Assembly: GCA_036785705.1 (NCBI GenBank)
Contig: JAWUZG010000018.1
Span: forward strand, 7,165,501 to 7,229,500
Origin: Acanthornis magna
Taxonomy: Eukaryota > Chordata > Aves > Passeriformes > Acanthizidae
Length of the DNA stretch: 64,000 nucleotides
Direction of reading: 5' to 3'
The notes under the pieces are model-generated. The model did no database searches. It was not told the DNA's origin and worked only from the letters and a program-made list of their open reading frames with translations. The translations under genes and the position numbers were made by a program. How positions within the stretch are numbered: position 1 is the first letter of the stretch; each line of letters begins with the position of its first letter. Shown in pieces: positions 40,201 to 51,800 of this stretch.

Positions 40201-41290
40201 GAAAGGAGCCATTTGTACTTTACGACAGTTGGTAATTAAACATTGACAGTACTGTGCCAATATTTAATACACAATGTAGAAGAAGCAAACCGAACAGAAG
40301 GTAAATCTGGCAGAGTTTAATGCGGAGTGATGCTGTGGGAATGTGCCTGTGTGATCAGAACTGCACCACCACAGAGCGAGAGCCACTGCAATAAACTGTG
40401 GTAGCAGAAAACTGCTTTTCCAGCTGTGTTAGACTTCTTTCTCTCTTCCCTGGAACAGAAATGAGAAAAAATATTTTTATCCTTTAAATGACTTAGAGAA
40501 ATCAGATGAGACTTTGGGAGTCAAGATCACTGTCTGCTTTTGCAAGACAATAAAGCTATATAGAATAAATGAGTCCCAAGGAGTTTCTTCTGGTTTTATG
40601 ACTGTCCTGTTTTCTTTTTGTCCTCCATCTCACTGAGTATATTGTAAAATCCTTCTACATTTTATTTAGGACTTCCCTGTTTTCATTTCTGCTGGAATGC
40701 AAGACAAGATTATGTTTGTGTATTTTCTTGTCCGTCTAATGCCACTTCTGCACTTAAGGATGAAAACTGTTTAAATCTCTCTTACTCCCATTGAATATTT
40801 CAGAAATGCTCCCATTTTTTCATAAGGATTAGACTGCAACTCGACAAATTGTCTGTGCCATCACAAACAAGATTCATCTGACTAAATGTCAGTGCACAAT
40901 GTGCATGTCCACATCTGAGCTGTGTGCACTGATGTTTTACTCCATGGAGGCAGAGCTACAAGGAGAACCATCTGCTAAAACAATCAAGACAGGGAAACTG
41001 CACCACATCCTAAAAGCTTTTTTCCCCCCACTTTTTCATCTCTGTTTTTGAGACTGGATCTGGCTAATTCATTTTTTCTTATGTCTGAAGTAGGAGAGAC
41101 AGCCTCAACCAAGCATTTCTCAGGCATGTTCCCAGGCTTTGTGACTTCTCTTGTTGTATGTGCTCTGTCCCCACAAACCACATTCGATTAAAAATAACCT
41201 TTATTCATCTTCTTCTGCACCATTATCAGAGGTTCCCATGGCAAGACAGATCCTTACAGCCATGTTGGTTGAAAGGAAAGATGAGATAAG

Positions 41291-41465
41291 AGTGTAGGTG
41301 TTCCAGGGAGATGGTGGAAGCCCCATCCCTAGAAGCATTCATGGCCGTATTGGATGGGGCTCTGAGCAGCCTGATCCAGTTGAAGGTGTCATCTGCAGGG
41401 GAGTTGGACTGGATGACCTTTAAATGTCCCTTCCAACCCAAACCATTCTATGATTCTTCGATTCA
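41291..41465 (+). mobile_element. CR1 LINE 3'-end fragment
   Basis: This is a well-kept CR1 3' end: 'GAGATGGTGGAAGCCCCATC', then 'GGATGGGGCTCTGAGCAGCC', then 'GTTGGACTGGATGACCTTTA', 'GTCCCTTCCAACCCAAACCA', and the terminal octamer-like repeats ATTCTATG-ATTCTTCG-ATTC ending near 41465. It is 5'-truncated in the usual way and better preserved than the copy at 25.2 kb, so probably younger. Confidence 0.9.
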
Positions 41466-42690
41466 ATATTGGGTCTCCATGGTATAGCTGAGGGCATTCA
41501 CTGATCTGTGTAATAAGTTGACATAGATAATTATATGCAGCATAAGGTACAGCTTGCAGTCAGTGGAAGTGCCATGGACTATGGATAAAGCTGATTGGTG
41601 CCATGATTTCATTTTTTTGCAAGCAGTACAGTTGTTTGAGGAATGATCGTGTGGCAACAAGCATGAAATTAAAGTGTCTGAGTGAGCTTGCATTCATGCG
41701 CAATGCTCTGTGCAAATATATTTAAGTAGATGCAATCTATCGAATAACCAGGCTCCTCTCAAAAACAGCTTAGTGAAGCATTGGCAAAGACACCCAGCAA
41801 CAGCCAGATCAGACTGCAAACATTTGGTAGAATCCTGCTGCTAATTAAATTCTATCTGCAGTAAGCTACCCCAATTTTTAATGCAGTCACTGGTGAACTT
41901 CTTGCCCTGTGTACACCTTTCATTCTATAAACTCATTCTACAAACCCAGGCTTCCTGGGGGCTGTGTGTGCATTAGCTGGCAGTGCAGCTGGACAGGAGG
42001 GGCTCTGCTGACCTCACATCTACATTTGGGGAAGTTCCATTTCAGATTTTCTCTCACCTGTTCCTGTGGTCTACAGGCCCAAGGCTGGGCAGATGGCATC
42101 AAACGCTCTCTTGGAACACATCTTCTGGTTTTGTATCATGCAAAAAGCATCTGATTTAGGTGCTAAAATATGTACCAAAATGCAGTAGGGCTGTAAGGTT
42201 GAGATATTAGCTTCAAAAATGCCTTTCCAGCCTCAGTTAAAGTCTTAGCACAGTGGCATCCTATGTGGTTGATGTACAAAATCACCCAGAGTAACTCTTG
42301 TTCAAAATAACTGTAATCACAGGAAAAGAGTCAAATGTGTAATTGCCTTTTTTTCCACGTTTTTCCAGTTGGAAAATTTTACATGGAAAGTCTTAGTAAA
42401 TGGCTGATTCTCCTTATAAACACTCCATGGCTCCAATCTATATCATCTGATGCATCATTGACCCTGCAAATATTTACTTAGGATATTTATCTAGTAACAT
42501 TAATTTCTGTAGGATTACTCAAATAAATAATTTTCCTTCAATTTCAGATAAAGGCCCAAGATCACAATGCACTAAATTGGAACAGAACAATAGGTGTTTG
42601 CAGAAATTATGTGAACTGTTATCCACTTTGCTCCTTCCCAAGGGAAACCAATATTAAAAAAAAAAAAAAAAAGAGAGGTCATTATAAGAA
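41466..42690. other. Intergenic sequence up to STK32B 3' end
   Basis: AT-rich sequence with no recognised gene or repeat, ending at a 17-base A run (42656-42672). Confidence 0.55.
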
Positions 42691-44177
42691 AGGATTGATA
42701 TGAAATTGTTTATTCTGGGCAATGAAATCCGTCCTCTGATGACTAGAAAAATTCTATTCCTTTTCTTGATTCTATGATTATTTCTGTCTATGACCAAATT
42801 AAACAAGTAGACGAACATCATGCTCATGACAAATGTAAAATCTTTACCTTCATACATTTTTAAACTGACATTGTTGATAGGAACACCATATCATTTCATG
42901 GAGTGATAAAAAATTGTATTTTTGAAAAAACTGTGACCAAAATTACATATAACATGAAACAAAACTTTAAAATAGATTCAATTAGAAAGAACTTTGTTTT
43001 GTAAAAGATAGAATGGAAAAAATGCAGTAAAAATAGATTATTTCAAATAAAATGTTTTTCACTTTCAAAAACCTAACTTATTTGTTTTAAAAGGTTGAAA
43101 TGGAATTTTCTTACAGGTGGTAACCACCCAAAATAAAAGCACAATAGGACAGAATAAACATGCACTTATTATCAAAATGTGAATGTACAAGTTGTAAAAT
43201 ACCATAAACACTTGGAATTCTGGGTGCTGTTTAAAATAAAAAGATTTCATGTCAGCAATAGTTTGACTAAAGTATGTTTCTTTCTGTTCAAGATCGTTTC
43301 ACCCAGAATAGAACCATGGAAATAGAGACACATGTAACTTCTTCACATTTTATGACACCTAACCATGGATCTGAGCACATTCTTAATGCTTTTAGCTCTC
43401 TTTACCAAGCTGCTTTTCAACTCCAGCTCAGTCAGCCTGTTGTTACAAATAAAAAGGTCTTTCTTTGCCATGGTTATCATACATAACTAATGTGTCTTAT
43501 CCTGCATCCACTAAAGTCACTAGCAAAACTTTGACTTGGCCAGAGTCATGTCTTTTACTACAAAGCAGAACACATGATGTTAAAGAACAATGTGAATACA
43601 CTCACACTGCAACTTTTTCAATGAGTTTCAGGTATTTAAATGAAATTACTCAGTGTTTGGCCTATTTGACACTACATTCAAGTATTTACATCATGTACAT
43701 CTGTTATAAACTCAACAGCAGATGCTTAGAAACAGCTGTGTCCAGCAGTTTCACAAAATTCCAAACTGGACCATTTTAATTAACGGACAGATTGGGAGTA
43801 ATGTAAAGCCTTCAAGATAAAGCTGACCTAAGTATAACGTTGTTTCTTGCAAAAATCCAGGAATGTGGCAATCTTTGAGAGGCTGCCTAATGAATTGTTT
43901 CAAGTTTTCTTCCAGGATTTTGAAAACAAAAATCACACTTACTTAAAAAACTGTATTTTGTTGCTGATGGTCATTTTTCGAGTGGCAGAGCCAAGAGGAG
44001 AGCAGAGTTGTATGTGGAAAATCTCAGCCGGTGTGCTGTGCGAGTTTGTCCTTGGCTGGGGATCCTGTTCAGAGGGGTCAGGTGTCCTGGGATCCAAGGG
44101 GTGCAGAAAAAGGGGTGCACAGAAAGGACCTTCCCTCCGTCCCCCTGCCAGGGGGGAAGCTGTGGGGCCGTGTCTCA
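42690..44177 (-). other. STK32B: STK32B 3' untranslated region (extent tentative)
   Basis: This lies directly downstream of the STK32B stop on the - strand. Two poly(A) signal candidates are visible on that strand: ATTAAA at 43780-43775, followed by a moderately GU-rich stretch, and AATAAA at 42714-42709, followed by a long U-run (the complement of the A17 at 42656-42672). The extent given uses the distal site; the proximal one would give a UTR of about 0.4 kb. Confidence 0.4.
42709..42714 (-). terminator. STK32B: Candidate distal STK32B poly(A) signal
   Basis: AATAAA on the - strand, with U-rich sequence about 35-55 bases downstream. It is a candidate only; ATTAAA at 43780-43775 is the alternative. 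Confidence 0.35.
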
Positions 44178-44316
44178 CTAACTGCTGCAGCCTCTGGTGC
44201 AGCCGTGTCCCAGCAAATTGTTGTTCCGCCCGTCTTGGAGCTTCTCGTGGCTCTGCAGGGATGCTCTGCTGTCAATGCTGGAAGTCTGTCCACTTGGATC
44301 CTGCTGTCTTCTCAAT
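44178..44316 (-). CDS. STK32B: STK32B (YANK2) terminal coding exon
   Basis: Read on the - strand after an acceptor TTAACCTCTGGCAG, this exon completes a split Lys codon, encodes 45 residues and ends at TAG (44180-44178). It starts Leu-Arg-Arg-Gln-Gln and ends Leu-Gln-Asp-Gly-x-Asn-Asn-Asn-Leu-Leu, then Cys-Thr-Arg-Gly-Cys-Ser-Ser, which is the C-terminus of vertebrate STK32B as I recall it. The middle (Pro-Ser-Gly-Gln-Thr-Ser-Ser) is the variable part. STK32B is an AGC-group Ser/Thr kinase of the little-studied YANK family. The catalytic domain lies in upstream exons outside the window. The exon sits in a GC-richer patch, which also gives a 201-residue antisense frame on the + strand that should not be called. 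Confidence 0.88.
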
Positions 44317-45467
44317 CTGCCAGAGGTTAAAAACATGGATAGAGCTGTCATGTGCAGGTAGCAGTGTCGGAAGGACAGCTGCTGCCTGCCCCGTGGGTAG
44401 CCCCTTACACCTGGGTGTAAAACAGATTCCTGCACCATTTCACCTGCATTAACTGCTTCAGCTTTATTGCTGCCATTTCCTCTCAACACTGATGATTGCT
44501 TCCTCCTAAATATGCGCAATTAGGTCTTGGACAAATCCCGCTCCCCTTAAAGCCTGCCATAAACAGCCAGCAGAGGAGAGTGCTTTCTCTGGCTTTAGTA
44601 CCTCTGCTCAGACTGTAACTCGGTAAGAGCTCCAGGTAGCTTGAGGCTGAGGAAAGCTGTTGGCTGGGCACCAACAGCTGCTCCCCTCTGTTGTTCTACA
44701 AAGTTATCAGTAACCTTCATCAGAAAAAGAGAAAAAAAACATGAGATGAAACTATATTCAGTATTCTTCTTCTTGTTACTTCGTATGTTATCAAAGCCAC
44801 ATAAGTGGTTTCAAGGAACGACGGCAACAAAATCCTAAGTTGTTTAAAGACTGCAAAGTTATCTTCTTTTGACATAATTTTCTAGAGAGCAGCAACAGCT
44901 GCAGTCCCTACCAACCATGTTATCATAGAGCTTCTCAGCATTTCTGCTCAAAAGTCGTAGCAATCTCTGTGATTTTACTGTGATTCAAGTCATATTCAGT
45001 GTTTTCCTCCAAACACAGACACAATGAAAGTACTTTCAGGAAAGATGTAAAGATCCGTGGGGAAGGTGTGAGGTAAGGACCATTTTTTTTGGAAACATGA
45101 ACAGCTACTAGTCTGAAGGAATTTTTCTCTGACTGTTTCTTTTCTCAAAATGGGAAACAGTATTCCTGAAAAGGGCACTAAGACTTGGCGTCAGAGACAC
45201 TACGGAAGAACTCCTTGGTACAGTGATTATAAAAGGTATATGTGCCATACTCCAAGAAACCCCCAAGCTTGCAAGTAGTGTAGAATACCTAGAAAATAGT
45301 CATTAATGGAAAAACATGAAAAATCAAATTTAAAGGGTCAATTTCAATGCCTAAAATACTTCCAGGTGGCGTGAAGAATATGGAGACACCATACTGAACA
45401 CTCAGAAGTGAATGTGAAAGGACATGAAAATACTGTAGTAATTAAACAAAAGAATATAGGAGGCTAT

Positions 45468-45523
45468 TAAACAAAACAAAACAAAAGAAAACAAAACAAA
45501 AAAAAAAAAAAAAAAAAAAGAAA
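45468..45523 (+). repeat. A-rich low-complexity tract
   Basis: AAAC/AAAG repeats run into an uninterrupted A run of about 20. It has no adjoining retroposed gene, target-site duplication or SINE body that I can see. Confidence 0.85.
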
Positions 45524-48500
45524 ACATTGTCCAAAAACTTAAGTTTAAAAGGGCAGACACATTAAATGAAAAGCTGTAAAACAGACTGAAAAATAACAAA
45601 TTAGAGGAACACATTGCTAAAAGCATTTAACCTAATGGTGATTTTTTCAAGTGCACCAGAAATTTGATGGTTACCATTGAGTCCACAGGTCAGTGTACAA
45701 CTGAGTTATTAGAGGACAGCACAGAAAACATGAGTCCCCAATAGAAAAGCCAATGAATTATCTTCACCAATGCTCACTACAAATGAGCTTAGGAAGATTC
45801 CTTTCCTTGTGATAAATTTGTCCATTGTCTTCAGTTAAACCATCAGTGGTACAGCTTTAGAACCAGTTGCCTAAATTAATGTTGGCAAAGCATCAAGACA
45901 ATGGATTTCCACCCAAGGACTCTAAGAAAATTGAAATGCTTAATTTCTGTACGGCTGAATGGAAAATATAACTCTTCAAACTGTCTTGGCACCATGGAAG
46001 ACAGCAAATGTGATGACTTTGGTTTTTTGTTGGTTTGAGGTGTTTTTTGTTTGCTTGTTGGTTTGGGTTTTTTTTAACAAGATCTTCAAAAAAGATCCAA
46101 GAGACTACCAGGAGAGCAATTGAGCTAGAGATGAGACTTGAAACATCTCAGGATCTGAGCTACTGCTACAAGATTAATGTATTTGTAGGCATGGAGAGAA
46201 AAGATTACAGTGCTTGGAAACTCATGTTGCAAGGCGTGGGTGGCAAACCTTGCAAAAGGCTAAACAGTGGAGTGAGACAGATTTGGCTCTGCAGAGGTCT
46301 GAGGAATCATTGCATTGGTCTAAGACATGCAAATGCTTTCTCCCTGAAATTGTTTATTTCCTTTGTGAAATGCTGAAAGAGAAGGCATTTACTGCACTGC
46401 TCAATTTAAAGGGAAAATAAGAATTCTCTCAATAACAACATGAAGCAAGAAAACACCAAATTTTTTTTGAGAACGACTTGAACCGTCACAAAGGCAGCAT
46501 GGACATAAGGAGGACTGTTGAAAAAGGAGAGAAATAAACCTCCTGCTGAGTTCAAAAGACACCTCTGGCCAGCCACAATTTTTTCACTCTTTACAGAGGT
46601 GGCTAATATTGCTGATTTATTTCCTTTTTTTTTAATCCTCTTCCTACTCCCCAGGTCTACTATTGAAGTATAATTAGAAAATGGGGATTTGGAAGTGCTA
46701 AAGAAATACATTGTTTTAGCAATGCATTAGCATTTTCTGTTTCTGTATCTAGATTCACTACCTGTATTTCAAACTACCAAAGTAAGCAATAGGTTATTAA
46801 CCTGATGATGATGTAAAAAATTAACTGCTATTTAACTATTTAATAATTTATCAATCACTTTATTCAGTTATTAAAATTACACTAAGGATTTCACTCTAGG
46901 GGTTTAGTTATTGTGGGCATACAAAAACCTACTTACCAGTGGATGCTTGGGGCTGGGGAATTGGACTAAGAATCAGGAGATGCTGATTCTCTTTCCACCT
47001 CTGTCACCCTTTGGACAAATTGCAACACTTTTCTGTGTCTCAGCTTCTCTCATCAGATGTCAAGGCAGCTGCTGTCAAGAATGATGGAAGCTGAGAACTT
47101 TGTGTCTCTAAGTACTGCTCTATGTCTCACAGGCCTGAATGAAACAGGGAATTACAGTCTGGTGTCTGTGATGATTAGAAAAGAAGGTGGCATATATAAT
47201 CAAGCAAAATGTAATTATACTGCATGTGTAATTATGCAAGTATACATTATTGGATATATAAAAATACAAAAGTAAAGAGAACAGACTGGCTGGAAGCTAG
47301 CATGGAAAATAAAGTATTGAACTGAAAAAGACTGCTACAACTATGGCAGGCCAGAATGAAAATCACAAACATCTAATGAAAGTCAGTAGCAAACTTGGGA
47401 CCACCGGGGAATTGCTTACAGCTCAGCTTTGTTCACTAGATGAAGAAGAATATTGAAGTTTGTCTTTAGGCTGCTTAGTAGGGTAAGTTCAATGACAAAG
47501 GATGAAAAGTTGCAGACTCAACATAACTGTCAAAATTGCAGACTTGCTAAGACTAAGGCCTCCTCCCAAACCACTGCAGTTTCAGAAAAAAATAAGGCAA
47601 TTGGTTTGTATTTCTCTCTAGCTCAAAACTGCAGACTCAGATCAAGACACAAAGAAATGTGTGTGCACAGTCTTTCAGTTAAAATATTGGACAGTTACAG
47701 AAGTGAAATTTCTCTCCTTTTGGTGCATTCTTGATTCTTAGAAGTCAAACCCAGAGGCCTTTTCCATCAGTTGTTCTCAGCTTTTAAAAAATGTGAGTAC
47801 CTTGACATGTTTCCTGTAATCATGGCAAAATAAATGCAGTCTGGGGCATTCTGTTAAAAAATGGCACCAGTGCAATAAATCATTTGTAGGAAGCTGCTTG
47901 CCATTGAATGACTTATCTTGCCTTTAAGCTGATGCAGCTACAGGCTGTGATAACTTGATAAAAGCCTGGGGAGAATGAATGGCTTGATGGAGAGATTGTG
48001 GTGGATCTGAAGCAGGTACCTGTTCCTGTGCTGAATACTATTGGCTAGGAGTAAATAATAAAATGGCCAGCTATGGATGAAAAAGTGAATGAGTGGTTCT
48101 AATCACAGTCATATGGAACAAAAAAACCTGCAGGGAAAAGAGGGTGAAAATGAGTTTGAACAGTGCCTGTTACATTTATTGCATGATGGTTCTGTACAAA
48201 TACATAAGTAGTCTCAGAGGCAATTATGCTGGGAACTAAGAGTGGCTCTGCTGAGCCAACAAAGAATTTTCCTGCCTTTCACTGTTGGTCCATGCAATAT
48301 TGATAGTGTGTGACACTGAGAGTTGAACAGACTCCTCTCCAGCAACAAGGAAGAAAGAGGCTGTGCCAGCCCCTACAGGAAAGCACCAAGAACAGTAACT
48401 GAACCTCCAGTCTAATGTTGGGCTTTGTCAGCATTTCTGGTAAAGAGAAAGAGCCTGTGTGAGCCACGAATTGGTTTTTAAGGTTCTTATTTTCTCAACA

Positions 48501-48768
48501 CTCAGATATTATAATAGGGTTCCTGCAGCATTGATTTCTGATGCTGGGTCTTGAATCTGATATAGGTCGGTGGAAAGGAATTTAGAGGAGAGGGAAAAAT
48601 TCTAGGTCCAAAACCCCTATAGCAGTGCCCAGAAGGGCATCAGGCTTTGCAAAATGTAATTGCTGTGTTTGAGAGCCATGTGGAGGCTGTCACTCCTGAT
48701 GCACTCCTCAGTGAGTCTTGCCAGGCTGTCAGGGTGAAACTGAAGCCTCAGAAGTGTGTTTAAACAGT

Positions 48769-48859
48769 GTTGTTTCAAACAGAGTTGTTTCAAACAGCGG
48801 GCCTGCTCTCAGCAGCCGTCGAGAGGACAAAAGAGACCTTCTGCTGACAAAAGAGACCT
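48769..48859 (+). repeat. Cluster of two short tandem duplications
   Basis: The unit GTTGTTTCAAACAG is repeated with a 15-base period at 48769-48797. Thirty bases later GACAAAAGAGACCT is repeated with a 20-base period at 48826-48859. Two independent duplications this close suggest local replication slippage. Confidence 0.85.
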
Positions 48860-51800
48860 CAAGCCAGGCAGAGCTGCCCCTCCTCTGAGACTCCCACACT
48901 TACCACATCCTAAAGGAAACTCATTTTAATCCGAAAAATCTGCAAGTGAGTTTGCAAATCAAGTGTCCTGTGTGTGGAGGAAACAGAACAGTCCGAGAGG
49001 ATCTGCTTTGCCATTTCCAGATTTAGCATTTTACCTTTGTCTCTTGATATTTCAGACACTTTGCTGGAGAAGACAGGTGCTTTTGCTTCTGATTTGGAGG
49101 AAAGAAGAGCATAGTAAGATGATGTTTAGAAACTATCGTTTTGTTGTAGGAAAGAAGCCTATTAATGAAAACTTTTATAACCCTTGGGATAAGTCTGAGG
49201 AGTAGATAAATCTGTGGAATACTTATCTCAGTTATTCTTCACAAGGGAGGGGGTCTGAGATCAGAACAGATGAGGCAGGTCTATGCTAGCTTTATGAAAT
49301 TCATGAATCGTGGAGGACAGTTTGCTAAATAGTCAGGAACACATCTCATTTGTATGATTTAGCATCTACTCAAAAGTAATGCTGATGGCTTGTGCAGATG
49401 GCCTTGCTATAAGGCTAATTCTGACCAATTCTGAATCAGAGGAGAGAAGATGACTGATCTGTCATGGAGAATGTGCTCAGGAAGGAACTGTTTCATCTAC
49501 TTGTCTCTGAGCATGCCACGTGTTTTGTCTATTGGACCACAGATAGAGAAGTCACAAGAGAGAATAAAAACAAACAACAAATGTCCTAATGTCCAAATCC
49601 TGTATTTTTACATTGAGTTGGTGAATAACACAGCACTAAAAACTTGTCATTCTCAATAGAAAAGATCTAGCAACGAGATTTTTTGAAGGACTTGAAAGAA
49701 GCCAGAAAGTGACAGAGATAGGCACTATTTTGTTATATCCCCGTCAAAGAAAATAGGAACATGAAAGTTATGCCATATAACTAAAATTGCTGGATGTTTT
49801 AATGTTGAAAAACTTCTGACCAACTAATTAATTTTCACAGGGTGTTGTAATGCTGTAGACAGACTCCATAAAGTAAGAGGAGCCTGACTGCAGCAATGTC
49901 TCACAGGGATTCTGTCAGAGCTGGGGACACCCAGAACGTTCAGCCAAGATGGGAATGAGTTGCAGACAGCCAAGGATGGAGGGAGGTATCTTGGCACTCA
50001 GGGCAGGCAAGGTGTCAGTTTGGTACTCAGCAATTTCCCACTGTTTGTTTCTCATTTTAATTGCTATTTAGCGTGGTAATGACGCATCCAAATTTGTACA
50101 CAAACACAACCCAAAAATGCCTGGATGAATAAATCACAAATGGTCAATACAATTTCTTCCTCAAGGTGGTTACACCACCACTGCCTGTCCCAGAACACAA
50201 CTAATTTATTCAGGTGGTAACTAAGCACTTTTTACCAAATGGTCCAGAATTTGCTTCCTAAGGAAATGGAATTAGTTAGCAGCTGGTTATCAAAATCGGC
50301 TTCACTGCTTGGTTCCATGCAAAAGAAAAACGAAATGCTCAAGTTTGTAAAATTTGTGGCAGTCTGGAGATCCACAAACTAGATTCCCATCCATCTCCTT
50401 TATATCCAGTCAAAAGGTGTAAAGAGGAAAACTTAATGGGACATTAGAGTCTAACTGTGGCAATAAGATTTGCTTATTGCAGAACAAGTACAGACTACAT
50501 CCCTTTGTTGCTCACATTGTTAAGTGGTTTTATGCAGAGACATGTATTCTAGAAAGAACAGGAATATTTGGACTCTGAAGACTCAAAAAGACTCACACTG
50601 AGCGTGATAAAAAGTATAACCAGAAAGCTGCTGGGTAGCTTGAACTTTACACGTTGGTATAACCCCCACGAAAAGAGATATGTTTCGGTTTACATCTCTG
50701 TTCTAAATAATAAATGTTCAGCGGTAAGTAGGTGGTTGAGAGGTAGAAATTAACAATGTTGGTCATACCAGCTCATTTTCTGCATCAGCTCACCCAGTAG
50801 CCCCAAAAGGACTCTCTTCCCTTGCCTTGGCTCTGAGGAAAAATGTTCACAGCACCCACCATCTCTCACTCTTCAGACAGAAAAAGAGCCACTTCCCCAA
50901 AGTCATGAAAAACCTTATAATTTATAAAATCCCTGTCTAAGCTTTATGGCAGATCATGCACTTCAGTAAAGTGGACATACAACAAAAACAGGGCAAGTTT
51001 TTGGCAGTAAAATGTAGGTCCTGCAGTCCGCTCATGTCTTTTCAAAAATAGTGGGCTGTATGCGTGTCCATCTCAAACTCCACTTTGAAAACTTCACCCA
51101 TTATTTTTCTGCCATAATTTTAACATCAACTGCAGGCAGTGTTTATAGAAATACTCATAATGGAGCATGATTTCTGGGACAATAAGCAGCTTGGCTTGTC
51201 ATCTGCTTTCCTCTGTTGGGAATGAGAATGGACTTTGATACACAGTCACTTAATAATTTTCTCCTTGTATGTTTTAAGGTTTCTCTTATAAATTGGTCCT
51301 TGCTGTGTTCTATTTTTGTAAAAATGGAAGAAGCTGGCAGTATTTTACAATTGTAAATGAGTGTCACTCTTTCTCTTATATCTCCTTTATTCTGCTTATC
51401 ATGCTTTATTCAGTTCTCTTCTGACAGGCTTTCATTCAACTACATTTTTAGTGAAAAGGTGAAGTAAAGAAGGAAGAAGTGAGCAAAAGATCCTGATCAA
51501 GTTATTTTTTAACTGAATAAGCATTTTAGGAAGAGTTTTTTTACTTTTCAAAACAAAATAGCCAGAAAATTTATCATAAAGGACTGGAAATTCCTATATC
51601 CACTTCCTTTTTTAAAAAGTTAGCAAAAATGAGCCTATGAGTTGTTCAGAAGTTCAGGTGATTTGCTTAATTTACACTTCCTTCCATAAAGAAGAAAATA
51701 GTAACTGTGCTCAGTGTAAATCTCCAGGAACAGAGTCAAACCTGCCCAAATTCTGTGAAATTCCCCAATTTGAAAAATTTCATAGCAACATATAGCAGAA

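Larger units (their letters stand above)
25316..41290. other. Long intergenic stretch, no gene supported
   Basis: About 16 kb of mainly AT-rich sequence. Items inside it, each listed elsewhere, are tandem duplications at 27504-27538 and 34238-34274 and a 14-bp hairpin at 29740-29776. GC-richer or pyrimidine-rich patches of unknown nature lie at about 29400-29600, 30540-30870, 32440-32850 and 37620-38090. The open frames in those patches (up to 126 residues at 37665-38045) overlap one another in different frames and show no domain, so I do not call them genes. Confidence 0.5.

Noticed and set aside
43847..44452. 201-residue open frame on the + strand, the longest in the window
   Set aside because: It is antisense to the STK32B terminal exon (44316-44178), which has matching phase, splice acceptor and a recognised C-terminus. 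The + frame has no known domain and exists because of the GC-rich, stop-poor patch.
45468..45523. Poly(A)-like tail of a retroposed gene or SINE
   Set aside because: No transcript-like body or flanking duplication is visible next to it, so simple low-complexity sequence is more likely.
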